The notes: generated by a model not told the origin, from the letters alone. Shown: positions 26,443 to 35,034, counted from the stretch's first letter. The stretch: DNA of 64,000 bases from JALOLV01 sp046295175 (GCA_046295175.1 JBKBNY010000018.1:1-64000); one strand, 5' to 3'. Numbers and translations: made by a program.

Positions 26443-27447
26443 TTAATGAACTTGCTCAATGATTCGGATTTGCTCCAAGACTTCTTCGGGTTTGATAATC
26501 AACTCTTTTCCTTGAGTAATTACCTCGTAAAGATTCTGGAAAAGTATGCCCCAATTCCCGACTTCCGACTCCACTTTGCCTCTAAACGGCAAGCCGTTGA
26601 TTTCGGTATTGAGCAATCCCCAATTATCAGGAGATTCTTTGCCCCAATCGGCATGAGAAGGCGTCAGTCCTGCTTTTGATTGGTCTTCTTGCACATCAAC
26701 TCCAAACTTTACAAAAGAGCCTTTTGTACCGTGAATCGTGTATCGTGGGGTTTCTTCTCGGACCAATAGACTCGAACAAAGTTTGACCTTTAATTTTCCG
26801 TAATCTAATCTAATATCGAATGCGTCGTCAATTTCAGAGCCTTCTCTTTGGGTGAATGTTTGCCCCCAAACCGAGTCGGGTTTTCCGAAAAGTACGAGCG
26901 TTTGGTCGATGATATGAGCCCCCAAATCGTAGAGGATTCCGTTGGCAGGTGCAACTACCTCTTTCCATTTCTTAGGATTCAGAATCGGTTTCCAGCGGTC
27001 GTAGCGAATCTCAACGTTCAGAATCTCGCCCAAGAGTTTATTATCCAAAATCTTTTGAATGGTTCTGAAATCGGCATCGAAGCGACGATTCTGAAAAACC
27101 GAAATAATTTTACCTTGCTTTTTGGCTAATTCTATCAATTCTTCGGCTTCGGTAGCAGTTGCCGTAAATGGTTTTTCGACCAAGACGTGTTTACCAGCCA
27201 AAAGTACTTTTTTAGCTAATTCGTAATGGGTTTCGCTCGGAGAAGCAACGCTAACAAGGTCGATTTCGGGGTCATTCAAAACATCATCAATATTTTTTAC
27301 CGATTGCACGCCCTCATAAATTGCCGAAACATCTTGGCTCGTAACAACACATTTAAGATGATAATTAGGGTTTGCCAACATAAACGGAGCTTGCAGGTAT
27401 CGTCCAGATAGCCCAAATCCAACGATGGCGGTAGTGAGTTTTTTCAT
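26443..27447 (-). CDS. Gfo/Idh/MocA family NAD(P)-dependent oxidoreductase
   Basis: A 334-residue cytosolic dehydrogenase. The N-terminal Rossmann fold has GFGLSGRYLQAPFM (residues 10-23), the conserved VEKPFTATATEAEEL (about 91-105) is present, and the C-terminal alpha/beta domain binds substrate (DLGAHIIDQTL with the family's Asp/His pair). It is close to the group that acts on sugars or inositol-like compounds. It begins 29 bases after tex ends, so it is probably co-transcribed with tex, and ends at a strong terminator. No sugar pathway genes are next to it. Confidence 0.88.
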   Translation of the reverse strand: MKKLTTAIVGFGLSGRYLQAPFMLANPNYHLKCVVTSQDVSAIYEGVQSVKNIDDVLNDPEIDLVSVASPSETHYELAKKVLLAGKHVLVEKPFTATATEAEELIELAKKQGKIISVFQNRRFDADFRTIQKILDNKLLGEILNVEIRYDRWKPILNPKKWKEVVAPANGILYDLGAHIIDQTLVLFGKPDSVWGQTFTQREGSEIDDAFDIRLDYGKLKVKLCSSLLVREETPRYTIHGTKGSFVKFGVDVQEDQSKAGLTPSHADWGKESPDNWGLLNTEINGLPFRGKVESEVGNWGILFQNLYEVITQGKELIIKPEEVLEQIRIIEQVH

Positions 27448-27476
27448 TAGAAAATTTATGGTTGAATAAATAATTA

Positions 27477-29606
27477 CTACAACTTCATCGTCAAAGCAAT
27501 ACGTTTTCTCGGAATATCCACCTCTACAACTTTAACTTTGACTTTCTGAAATACCTTCACGACTTCGTTAGGGTCTTTAACAAATTTATTGGCCAATTGC
27601 GAAACATGCACCAATCCATCTTGATGCACACCCACATCAACAAAACACCCAAATGCGGTGATATTGGTTACGATACCCGGCAGAATCATTCCAACTTTTA
27701 AATCATCAATTTTGTGAACCGTCGAATCAAATTCAAATTCTTCGAGTTGTTCACGAGGGTCGCGGCCAGGTTTGCCCAATTCGGCAAAAATATCATTCAA
27801 AGTTGGCAAACCGATGGTTTCGGTTACGTAATTTTTGAGATTTATTTTCTGACGAAGCGATTCATTAGCAATTAAATCTTTGACTTTTACGCCTAAATCT
27901 TTGGCCATTTTTTCGACCACGTGATAACTTTCGGGGTGAACTGCCGAATTATCTAAAGGATTTTCTGCTCCACGGATACGCAAGAAACCAGCCGCCTGCT
28001 CAAATGCTTTTGCTCCGAGACGAGGTACTTTTTTGAGGTCGTTTCGAGATTTAAAGGCTCCGTTGGTAGCTCGGTATTCTACAATATTTTGTGCCAATGA
28101 TGGGCCAAGTCCTGAAACATAACTGAGCAAATGCTTTGATGCGGTATTTAACTCAACTCCAACCAAGTTTACACAAGATTCCACAACGGCATCAAGGCTT
28201 TCTTTGAGGAGTTTTTGCTCAACATCGTGTTGGTATTGTCCCACACCGATTGATTTTGGGTCAATTTTTACCAATTCGGCAAGAGGGTCCATCAATCTAC
28301 GTCCAATTGAAACCGCACCACGTACGGTAACATCTTTATTCGGGAATTCATCGCGAGCAATGGTCGAAGCCGAGTAAATTGAAGCTCCTTGCTCGCTGAC
28401 CATAAACACTTGGATACCCCCAACCCCTGAAGGGGAGTTTTTGTACAGATTTTTGATGAATTGTTCGGTTTCTCGACTGGCAGTACCATTACCAATGGCG
28501 ATTGCTTGAATTTTATAATCTATCACCAAAGATTTAATAACGCCCTCGGCTTCCATGCGTTTATCCATCGGATAAACCACCGTATCTTTCAATAAATCGC
28601 CTTGCTCGTTTAGGCAAACAACTTTACAACCTGTTCTGAATCCGGGGTCGATTCCCATCACTCGTTTCTGACCGAGCGGAGACGATAAGAGCAATTGTCG
28701 GAGATTACCCGCAAAGATTTTAATAGCCTCAATATCAGCCTTTTCTTTCGATAAATTATTGTATTCGGTTTCTATACTTGGTTTGAGAAGTCGATCGTAG
28801 CAATCCTCAATTGCATCGGCAACTTGGTCTTTGGCTTCGGGTAAGCCTTTGAGGTAAATCCTATCTAAAGCATCTAAACCTCTATCTACTTCAATCGAAA
28901 TATCTACCGATAGTATTCCTTCTTCTTCGCCACGACGAATTGCCAAAAGTCGGTGTGACGGAATTTTGTTGAGCGGCTCGCTGAATTCAAAATAATCTTG
29001 GTATTTGGCACCTTCTTCTTTCTTACCTTTTTTGACTTTTGAGGTGATGATTGCCTCTCGGTCAAATAGCCTTCTAACGGCATTTCTGGCTTGAATATCC
29101 TCGTTTATCCATTCGGCCATAATATCTCTGGCACCTTGCAGAGCATCTTCTACCGTTGCTACTTGCTCGTTGAGGTATTTTTCGGCAATGGCTTCGATAT
29201 TTCGGTCTTTTTGGGCAAAAATAATCTTGGCGAGTGGTTCGAGTCCTTTCTCGATAGCCACCGTTGCTCGGGTTTTGCGTTTAGGTTTATATGGTAAATA
29301 AATATCTTCTAAATCATTCAGATACAAGGCATTATTGAGTTTGGTTAATAACTCAGGAGTCATTTTGCCTTGCTCTTCGATAGATTTTATGATTGCCTCG
29401 CGACGTTTATCGGCCTCAACAAATTTGGTATGTAAATCTTTGATTTCGGCAACTTGCACCTCATCCATACTGCCCGTCATTTCTTTGCGATAACGCGAGA
29501 TAAACGGCACTGTAGCTCCTTCTTCTAATAACTTTATGGTATTTTGTACGCTCCTTTCGGCAACACTCAATTGCTGCGAAATAATCTGGATTTGTTTGTT
29601 GGTCAT
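27477..29606 (-). CDS. tex: Tex-like RNA-binding transcription accessory protein
   Basis: A 709-residue nucleic-acid-binding protein of the Tex/YhgF family. In order: the helical N-terminal domain (1-190), the YqgF/RNase H-like domain (VMGIDPGFRTGCKV, about 325-450), the helix-hairpin-helix region (SGLGPSLAQNIVEYR, KVPRLGAKAFEQAAGFLRI, about 495-560), and an S1 RNA-binding domain at the end (VGMILPGIVTNITAFGCFVDVGVHQDGLVH, quoted in part: ITAFGCFVDVG, about 635-705). The order and length fit the family. Within the YqgF domain the segment KNSPSGVGGI is encoded by a palindromic repeat and is absent from typical Tex, where the preceding helix runs straight into the strand read here as QVFMVSEQGASIYSAS. 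Confidence 0.92.
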   Translation of the reverse strand: MTNKQIQIISQQLSVAERSVQNTIKLLEEGATVPFISRYRKEMTGSMDEVQVAEIKDLHTKFVEADKRREAIIKSIEEQGKMTPELLTKLNNALYLNDLEDIYLPYKPKRKTRATVAIEKGLEPLAKIIFAQKDRNIEAIAEKYLNEQVATVEDALQGARDIMAEWINEDIQARNAVRRLFDREAIITSKVKKGKKEEGAKYQDYFEFSEPLNKIPSHRLLAIRRGEEEGILSVDISIEVDRGLDALDRIYLKGLPEAKDQVADAIEDCYDRLLKPSIETEYNNLSKEKADIEAIKIFAGNLRQLLLSSPLGQKRVMGIDPGFRTGCKVVCLNEQGDLLKDTVVYPMDKRMEAEGVIKSLVIDYKIQAIAIGNGTASRETEQFIKNLYKNSPSGVGGIQVFMVSEQGASIYSASTIARDEFPNKDVTVRGAVSIGRRLMDPLAELVKIDPKSIGVGQYQHDVEQKLLKESLDAVVESCVNLVGVELNTASKHLLSYVSGLGPSLAQNIVEYRATNGAFKSRNDLKKVPRLGAKAFEQAAGFLRIRGAENPLDNSAVHPESYHVVEKMAKDLGVKVKDLIANESLRQKINLKNYVTETIGLPTLNDIFAELGKPGRDPREQLEEFEFDSTVHKIDDLKVGMILPGIVTNITAFGCFVDVGVHQDGLVHVSQLANKFVKDPNEVVKVFQKVKVKVVEVDIPRKRIALTMKL
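28414..28445. repeat. Palindromic repeat inside tex, translated in frame
   Basis: CCCCCAACCCCTGAAGGGGA contains the stem CCCCT-GA-AGGGG. On the coding strand it gives the residues NSPSGVGG. It adds about 9 codons to a surface turn of the YqgF domain without breaking the frame. Repeats of this G/C-rich type occur in the BaiN-like gene and between genes in this window. Confidence 0.6.
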
Positions 29607-29648
29607 TTATTAAAATTTCAAGTTTCTGAGTTTATTGTTTTCAAGTTG

Positions 29649-29675
29649 GTGTCCATGTCATGTTTTGCATGGCAC
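29649..29675. repeat. Short inverted repeat upstream of tex
   Basis: GTGTCCATG and CATGGCAC form an imperfect stem around 10 bases, followed by GGATTAACA. It lies in the 193-base gap before tex. The words resemble the CCGTGCCACGG core of the repeats at 48701 and 54415, so it may be a divergent relative. Confidence 0.35.
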
Positions 29676-29799
29676 GGATTAACAATAGTTATCTATACTA
29701 AAACTGAATTAGTTTTGTAATGAAAAACCATAATTTATTGATAATCAGTAAATTGTATCAAGATAATCCTGCAAATCATAAAAATCATGGTATAATTTT

Positions 29800-30360
29800 T
29801 CATTCAATTACAATATCGTATTTATCCAAAAGCCCAATGATACCTTCTCTCGAAAAACGAGCTTTTTTTATCTGATTTTGTTCGGGAGAAATCGAATAGT
29901 TGTAGGCGGTTCTGAAATCTACTTTTTCGAGATTCGTTCTCTCAAATTTCGACATTGCCAAATCGCAATTATCAAAAACAGAATTACCTAAATCAGTTTC
30001 AGAAAAATCGACCTCTCTGACGCTACAATTCTTAAACCGAGTTTTCTTGAGATTTAGTTTATAAAATGTAGATAAATTAAGGTTGCAATCGCTGAAACCA
30101 ACCGCAAACAGAAAATCATTACATTGTTCAAAATGTAACCCAAGCAATTTACATTCTTTAAAACTGACATCTTTTAGTGCTGTTTTGGTGAGATTTACCA
30201 TGCTGAGGTCGCAACCGATGAATTCACACTCCGAAAAACTGCTGTGCGATAAATCGGCATTTGCCAAAACACAATTGACAAACTTACAATTATCATAATC
30301 ACCTCTCGGTATTGTGGTTATCTTCTCAAAAGTTTCTTCTTCGATGTAGGCGTTTTTCAT
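29800..30360 (-). CDS. Pentapeptide-repeat protein
   Basis: About 186 residues from the ATG at 30360 (the ATG at 30369 adds three). Successive five-residue repeats of the A(D/N)LxX type run through most of the protein: CVLANADLSHSSFSECEFIG, CDLSMVNLTKTALKDVSFKE, DFSETDLGNSVFDNCDL. These form a right-handed beta-helix. The size is close to Qnr/MfpA proteins that mimic DNA and protect gyrase, but most pentapeptide proteins have no known role, so quinolone protection is only a possibility. It stands alone on its strand. Confidence 0.82.
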   Translation of the reverse strand: MKNAYIEEETFEKITTIPRGDYDNCKFVNCVLANADLSHSSFSECEFIGCDLSMVNLTKTALKDVSFKECKLLGLHFEQCNDFLFAVGFSDCNLNLSTFYKLNLKKTRFKNCSVREVDFSETDLGNSVFDNCDLAMSKFERTNLEKVDFRTAYNYSISPEQNQIKKARFSREGIIGLLDKYDIVIE

Positions 30361-30472
30361 GATTGCCAATTAAGTATTTGGCAAAGTTGAAAGTTGTTTT
30401 TTAAATTACCAAATTCGTTTTTCAACATAAATTCTACATCTTTACATACTTAAATTATCAATTTCCAATTAA

Positions 30473-31723
30473 ATGTCATTTGATTTTCTAATTATTGGTG
30501 GAGGAGCGGCTGGTTTTTTTGCAGCAATCAATGCGGCTGAGAGAAACCCAAATCTCAAAATCGGGATAATCGAACGCGGAAAAGACGTGCTTCAAAAAGT
30601 GAGGGTTTCGGGTGGCGGACGCTGCAATGTAACCCACGCCTGCTTTGAGCCAGAAGAATTAGTAAAGTTTTATCCACGAGGCGAAGCCGAATTACTAAAA
30701 CCGTTTAAACGGTTTAACCCCACCGATACCATAAATTGGTTTGAGAAACGAGGAGTAAAAATCAAAAAAGAAGCTGATGGACGGATGTTTCCGGTGTCAG
30801 ATTCATCGCAGAGTATCATAGATTGTTTTCTAAACGCTGCTTACGATTTACGAATCCAAATCATAAAATCAACCCGAGTCGAGAAGATAGAAACCCTCCC
30901 CGTTGGGGGAGGGCAGGGTGGGGTAAGCTGGCAAATCCAAACCAATAACCAAACTTTCACAGCCCAAAAACTCATGCTTGCCACAGGTAGCGACACTGCA
31001 ATCTGGAAGCTACTCGAAGACCTTGACCTCCAGATTGTTCCGCCAGTACCTTCGTTATTTACCTTCAATATTCACGATAAAAAACTGAATGATTTAATGG
31101 GCGTGAGCTTTAAAAATGTTAACCTCACCCGTAGCGACGGTCGCCCCCTGCCCCCTCTCCGAATAGAGAGGGGGAGCAACGCTCCAGCAATCATCACCCA
31201 TTGGGGAATGAGCGGACCTGCCGTTTTGAAAATGTCGGCGTGGGGGGCAAGAGATTTGAATTTGGTTGATTATAAATTCGGAATAAAAGTAAATTGGCTT
31301 GCCGATTTATCAAAAGAGGAGATTCAGAAGCAATTACACGCCCAAATCAATCAAAATCCTAAGAAAAATGTCATGGCAAATGCCGAGTTTGGCTTACCAA
31401 TCCGATTTTGGAAATACATTTGCGAAGCTGCCGAAGTAAAAGAGTTCCAGAAATGGGCCGAAACTGGCAAAAAACACATCCAAAAAATCACCGATTTGCT
31501 GACAGCCGCCACATTTAAAGTAGATGGCAAAAGTACATTCAAAGAAGAATTCGTAACCGCCGGCGGAGTTGATTTATCCGAAATTGATTTTGAAACTTTC
31601 AGCACAAAAAAATACCCTACACTGTACATGGCAGGTGAGGTTCTCAATATTGATGCCGTTACGGGTGGGTTCAACTTCCAAGCCGCATGGACGGGTGGCT
31701 GGCACATTGCTCAAGCGATTTGA
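30473..31723 (+). CDS. BaiN/HI0933-like NAD(P)/FAD-dependent flavoprotein
   Basis: A 416-residue cytosolic flavoprotein. The dinucleotide-binding start is FLIIGGGAAGFFAAINAA (residues 4-21), followed by VRVSGGGRCNVTHA (about 42-55), the family hallmark, and the C-terminal FAD-contact segment GEVLNIDAVTGGFNFQAAWT (about 391-410). The exact reaction of these HI0933-like proteins is mostly unknown, though BaiN reduces a bile-acid intermediate. Two palindromic repeats lie within the coding region in frame: residues near 141-150 (LPVGGGQGGVS) and near 218-237 (SDGRPLPPLRIERGSNAPA). Both fall between conserved blocks, where loops are expected. Confidence 0.88.
   Translation: MSFDFLIIGGGAAGFFAAINAAERNPNLKIGIIERGKDVLQKVRVSGGGRCNVTHACFEPEELVKFYPRGEAELLKPFKRFNPTDTINWFEKRGVKIKKEADGRMFPVSDSSQSIIDCFLNAAYDLRIQIIKSTRVEKIETLPVGGGQGGVSWQIQTNNQTFTAQKLMLATGSDTAIWKLLEDLDLQIVPPVPSLFTFNIHDKKLNDLMGVSFKNVNLTRSDGRPLPPLRIERGSNAPAIITHWGMSGPAVLKMSAWGARDLNLVDYKFGIKVNWLADLSKEEIQKQLHAQINQNPKKNVMANAEFGLPIRFWKYICEAAEVKEFQKWAETGKKHIQKITDLLTAATFKVDGKSTFKEEFVTAGGVDLSEIDFETFSTKKYPTLYMAGEVLNIDAVTGGFNFQAAWTGGWHIAQAI
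30892..30926. repeat. Palindromic repeat inside the BaiN-like gene, first site
   Basis: CCCTCCCC-GTT-GGGGGAGGG followed by CAGGGTGGGG, translated as LPVGGGQGG. The stem is perfect over eight pairs and the frame is kept. Confidence 0.6.
31122..31188. repeat. Palindromic repeat inside the BaiN-like gene, second site
   Basis: A composite of CCGTAGCGACGG and a stem CCCCCTCTCC... / GAGAGGGGG around GAATA, ending GCAACGCTC. It is translated in frame. CCGTAGCGACGG reappears inverted (CCGTCGCTACGG) at 51186, and the pyrimidine stem resembles the intergenic copy at 31734. Confidence 0.6.
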
Positions 31724-31733
31724 ATTTGATTAT

Positions 31734-31797
31734 CGAGTCCCTCCCTCTCCATTGGGAGAGGGAATGAAAGGGCGGCCGACGCTCAGTGAGGTCAAAC
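31734..31797. repeat. Intergenic palindromic repeat related to the coding copies
   Basis: TCCCTCCCTCTCC-ATT-GGGAGAGGGA followed by GGGCGGCCGACGCTC. It lies between the convergent BaiN-like and asparaginase genes, so here it may also act as a two-way terminator. The arrangement pyrimidine stem then CGACGCTC or CAACGCTC is shared with 31122-31188. Confidence 0.6.
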
Positions 31798-31798
31798 C

Positions 31799-32866
31799 CT
31801 AAACCGTCATCTCGCCACAAATAGGTTGTTCGAGCAGAAATTTCACTTTTTCATGGTTACTCTCTCTACCAAACAAATACATCATTTTGGTAATGGCCGC
31901 CTCGGTCGTAATATCAGAACCACTCACTACTCCAATTTTACTCAATTTACTACTGGTCTGATAATGCCCTTGTAGCACCTTGCCGCCATCGCATTGCGAA
32001 ACATTAAAAATTACAATGCCACGGTCGTTGGCTGCTTTTAGTTCATTCAAAAACCACTCATCGGTCATGGTGTTGCCCGCCCCAAAGGTTTCCATTACGA
32101 CCCCTTTTAGGCCTTCGATATTCAGAATATTGTGTACGATTTTTTCGTTGATTCCTGGGAATAACTTCAAAATTACCACATTTTCGTCTAAATTTTCGTG
32201 CAATGTCAATGGCAAATCGGGTCTAAAAGGTTTGATGTAAGGATGGTTGTACTCAATTGTTACACCTACTTCGGCAAGATTTGGGTAATTCTCCGACCTA
32301 AACGCATTGAACTGGCTACTTTCTTTCTTTTTTGCACGATTTCCTCGCAATAGGTACGAATTGAAATAAATTGCTACTTCTGGAATAATCGGTCTGCCAT
32401 CAATCTGAGCCGAGGCGATTTCGAGAGCCGTTATTAAATTTTCTCGTGCATCGGTTCGGGCAATTCCGATTGGTAATTGAGCTCCAGTCAAAATCACTGG
32501 TTTACTGAGATTCTCCAACAAAAAACTCAAAGCCGATGCCGTGTAAGCCATAGTGTCGGTTCCGTGCAAAACCACAAAAGCATCGTATTCGGTAAAATTA
32601 TCGCGAATGATTTGGGCTAATTCGACCCAATGTGCGGGTTTAATATTTGAAGAATCGATGGCTTCAGGCAGAGCCAAGATTGTCAGTTCAAACGAGAGGC
32701 GTTCCATCTCTGGAACATTCACCAAAATTTGCTCAAAATCGAACGGAACAAGACTTTTGCTTCGATTATCATAGACCATTCCGAGCGTTCCGCCAGTATA
32801 AATCATCAAAACAGAAGAAGCCTTCTCTTTCGACGAAGTATTAATTTTAAATGTTTTATAAGCCAT
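31799..32866 (-). CDS. Type I L-asparaginase
   Basis: About 355 residues from the ATG at 32866, chosen because the family begins here; the frame extends 14 codons upstream through a hairpin repeat. It hydrolyses asparagine to aspartate and ammonia. Motifs: MIYTGGTLGM with the nucleophile Thr near residue 24, and VLHGTDTMAYTASALSFLLE with the second catalytic Thr-Asp pair. No signal peptide, so a cytosolic type I enzyme. The C-terminal domain (about 225-355) has the effector-site region of E. coli AnsA-like enzymes. Confidence 0.92.
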   Translation of the reverse strand: MAYKTFKINTSSKEKASSVLMIYTGGTLGMVYDNRSKSLVPFDFEQILVNVPEMERLSFELTILALPEAIDSSNIKPAHWVELAQIIRDNFTEYDAFVVLHGTDTMAYTASALSFLLENLSKPVILTGAQLPIGIARTDARENLITALEIASAQIDGRPIIPEVAIYFNSYLLRGNRAKKKESSQFNAFRSENYPNLAEVGVTIEYNHPYIKPFRPDLPLTLHENLDENVVILKLFPGINEKIVHNILNIEGLKGVVMETFGAGNTMTDEWFLNELKAANDRGIVIFNVSQCDGGKVLQGHYQTSSKLSKIGVVSGSDITTEAAITKMMYLFGRESNHEKVKFLLEQPICGEMTV

Positions 32867-32885
32867 CAATGAAGTAATTATTGTA

Positions 32886-32906
32886 GAACGAGTTTTCAAC
32901 TCGTTC
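32886..32906. repeat. Hairpin repeat GAACGAGTT, copy 2
   Basis: On the minus strand GAACGAGTT-GAA-AACTCGTTC followed by TAC, a perfect 9-bp stem. Compared with 25023 the stem differs at one pair on both sides (G-C to A-T), so structure rather than sequence is kept. It overlaps the dispensable 5' extension of the asparaginase frame. Confidence 0.6.
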
Positions 32907-32908
32907 AT

Positions 32909-33237
32909 TAAATTTACCGCAAAGTTCCATGAAACTATTTAGATTTTAGTGCTTATTTGAAATATTTTTCAACTCAAAAAAAGTTTTTTTCGATTAGCGA
33001 CTTTCATTCAGATTTACCACAAAAAAACATTTTTTAAGTAAAATTACTCATAACTGAAACCTCCTTTTGTCCGAATTTACATTTTAGTCTGAATAACTGC
33101 TCATTTCTTCACTCAAAAGCCATTATTTTGAATTTTAAAATTGAATCATTCTAAGAAATAATTGTATTTTTATTTGAATTTTTTGAAATTAATTGCGTTA
33201 TATTCGCAGACAGTTCATCAACAAAAGTTTATAGGCT
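32909..33237. other. Divergent A/T-rich gap with presumed promoters
   Basis: Between asparaginase (minus) and the 129-residue gene (plus). No frame or repeat is visible. TATATTCG at about 33199 is a weak -7 candidate for the plus-strand gene. Confidence 0.35.
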
Positions 33238-33627
33238 ATGATTTTAGAACCAACATTAAGAATCGTAACAGACGAAGTAGCAATCATTGATTGCTTAGTA
33301 GATAGCAAAGAGATGATTCGAGATTTCAGTAAAAACCAAGCAAAGGCGTTTTTGGTAGGGGAGGATTTCCATTTAGTACTTTATTTTGCCGATAAAAATA
33401 TTTTTCCTCGATTTAGGATGTTCATCGTTGATGATTTTTCGATGCACGAAGAAGCCATGTGTGTGTTGATTAATGCCCTCGACGAAGAAATCAAAGACGG
33501 AAACGAAGAAATGGTTATGCGAATTGCTCGCAACAAAGTACTCGATATGCTTCACATGAGCGGCACTTTTAGAGCTTTATTTGGCAAAACCGAACTCCGT
33601 AATCAGCAAAACGAATTATTTTATTAA
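33238..33627 (+). CDS. Conserved hypothetical protein, 129 residues
   Basis: I do not recognise a family. The protein is soluble, acidic, with no signal peptide or membrane helix. It seems to have an N-terminal mixed beta part (LRIVTDEVAIIDCLVDSKEM, FLVGEDFHLVLYFADKN) and a C-terminal helical part (HEEAMCVLINALDEEIKDG, RIARNKVLDML). It is a single gene facing the TPR gene, with a long inverted repeat between them. Codon use looks like that of its neighbours. Confidence 0.65.
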   Translation: MILEPTLRIVTDEVAIIDCLVDSKEMIRDFSKNQAKAFLVGEDFHLVLYFADKNIFPRFRMFIVDDFSMHEEAMCVLINALDEEIKDGNEEMVMRIARNKVLDMLHMSGTFRALFGKTELRNQQNELFY

Positions 33628-33631
33628 AATC

Positions 33632-33724
33632 GGAGAACGGAATGAAGGAGAAAGGAGAACCTTCTTAATTAAGCGAGTGCGATAGGTACCTACGTTTTCC
33701 TTTCTCTGTAAATCCGTTTTCCGA
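33632..33724. repeat. Long imperfect inverted repeat between convergent genes
   Basis: The left arm (33632-33660: CGGAGAACGGA, GGAGAAAGGAGAAC) pairs with the right arm (33695-33724: GTTTTCCTTTCTC, TCCGTTTTCCG). It fills almost the whole gap between two gene ends, so it could stop transcription from both sides. It also looks like the other interspersed palindromes. Confidence 0.55.
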
Positions 33725-33727
33725 AAA

Positions 33728-34051
33728 TCATTCCATTTCATCAATCAACATTTGATATGCCCCTCGTAACTCACGGAGGGCATTGTTTTTTTGTAAAGAT
33801 GTAGCCAAAGCGATACCTTTTTCGTAGGTTGCGAGGGCCTTTTCAAAATTTTGTTTTTCTACATACAATGCCCCTGCGTGGTAATACGTTGGCAAATAGT
33901 CTGGGTGGTTTTCGAGTAGATTTTCTAAGTATGAGAGTGCCTTATCGGGGTCGTTGCTCATGTATTCCATTGCGATGGCATATATATTGAATGGCTCGTT
34001 GGGTTCTTGCTCCAAAAGTTCTAATAAAATTTTTAAACGTTCTGCTTGCAT
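33728..34051 (-). CDS. Small tetratricopeptide-repeat protein
   Basis: 107 residues made almost entirely of TPR helices: PFNIYAIAMEYMSNDPDKAL, then LENHPDYLPTYYHAGALYVE, then FEKALATYEKGIALA. The second repeat has the canonical A/G-Y-P spacing. It has no signal peptide and would serve as a cytosolic protein-binding scaffold; the partner is unknown. On the minus strand TATATTTG at about 34240-34233 could be its promoter element, but that is some 180 bases upstream. Confidence 0.78.
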   Translation of the reverse strand: MQAERLKILLELLEQEPNEPFNIYAIAMEYMSNDPDKALSYLENLLENHPDYLPTYYHAGALYVEKQNFEKALATYEKGIALATSLQKNNALRELRGAYQMLIDEME

Positions 34052-34263
34052 ACTATTTTTTTATAATTTAGATTTGCGAATGTTATGCACGCATACTATT
34101 AATGAATGAGTAGATTAACGAATGATTGAATTAGTGAGTAAAACATTAGTTTCTGATTATCAGTTACTTATATTCATTGATTCAATACTGATAAAATACT
34201 CAATTAACAGAATTGTGATTAATATTTACAGATAATAAGTACAAATATAAATAATTTTTAAAT

Positions 34264-34281
34264 GCCCTGGGTTATGAGGGC
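34264..34281 (+). other. Small hairpin in the etfB leader
   Basis: GCCCT and AGGGC pair around GGGTTATG, 15 bases before the etfB start codon. The stem is short and has no T-tract, so a role in translation of etfB is only a possibility. Confidence 0.25.
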
Positions 34282-34296
34282 AAGACGAAACCAACT

Positions 34297-35034
34297 ATGA
34301 AAATTCTTGTTTGTATTTCGAGTGTACCCGATACAACTTCAAAGATTTCGTTTACCGATGGCGATACGAAATTCAATAAAACGGGTGTTACGTATATCAT
34401 TGGGCCATACGACGATTATGCTTTGGCTCGTGCAGTAGAATTGAAAGAATCACTTGGTAATGTTACAATTACGGTATTAAACGTTGGCGAAGCCGATGCT
34501 GAGCCGCAAATCCGTAAAGCATTGGCAATTGGTGCCGATGATGCTATCCGTGTAGATGCCGACCCAACCGACTCTTTCTTTGTAGCCGAGCAGATTGCGG
34601 CTATTGCCAAAGAAGGTGCTTATGATTTGATTTTGATGGGCCGCGAGACGAGCGATTATAACTCAGGTGTTGTTCATGGAATTGTGGGTGAATTACTCGG
34701 AATTCCATCGTTTTCGCCAGTAATGCAATTAGACATTGACGGTGGCACTGCCAAAATGACTCGTGAGATTGAAGGCGGAAAAGAGAAATTGACTGCACCG
34801 CTTCCGTTGGTTTTGGGTTGTCAAGAGCCGATTGCCGAATGGAAAATCCCGAATATGCGTGGTATCATGACGGCTCGTACAAAGCCATTGAAAGTTGTGG
34901 CACCAGTGGGCGGTGCATTAACCACAACCGAAAAATACAACTTGCCACCAGCCAAAGGTGCTTGCAAGATGATTCCGGCCGAAGAAGCCGAAAAACTGAT
35001 TGAATTATTGAAAACAGAAGCAAAAGTGCTTTAA
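34297..35034 (+). CDS. etfB: Electron transfer flavoprotein subunit beta
   Basis: 245 residues; binds AMP and, with EtfA, carries electrons from acyl-CoA and other dehydrogenases to the quinone pool. Family features: ILVCISSVPDTTSKI at the start, GPYDDYALARAVELKE, ALAIGADDAIRVDAD, LILMGRETSDYNSGVV and the C-terminal PNMRGIMTARTKPL recognition-loop-side segment. The alpha subunit follows after 65 bases on the same strand. No ETF-quinone oxidoreductase is in the window. Confidence 0.95.
   Translation: MKILVCISSVPDTTSKISFTDGDTKFNKTGVTYIIGPYDDYALARAVELKESLGNVTITVLNVGEADAEPQIRKALAIGADDAIRVDADPTDSFFVAEQIAAIAKEGAYDLILMGRETSDYNSGVVHGIVGELLGIPSFSPVMQLDIDGGTAKMTREIEGGKEKLTAPLPLVLGCQEPIAEWKIPNMRGIMTARTKPLKVVAPVGGALTTTEKYNLPPAKGACKMIPAEEAEKLIELLKTEAKVL

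Noticed and set aside
32867..32908. 5' extension of asparaginase by 14 codons
   Set aside because: The extra codons are a hairpin repeat, and the family begins at the ATG at 32866.
34264..34281. Riboswitch in front of etfB
   Set aside because: Only one short hairpin is present, with no conserved aptamer core and no terminator.
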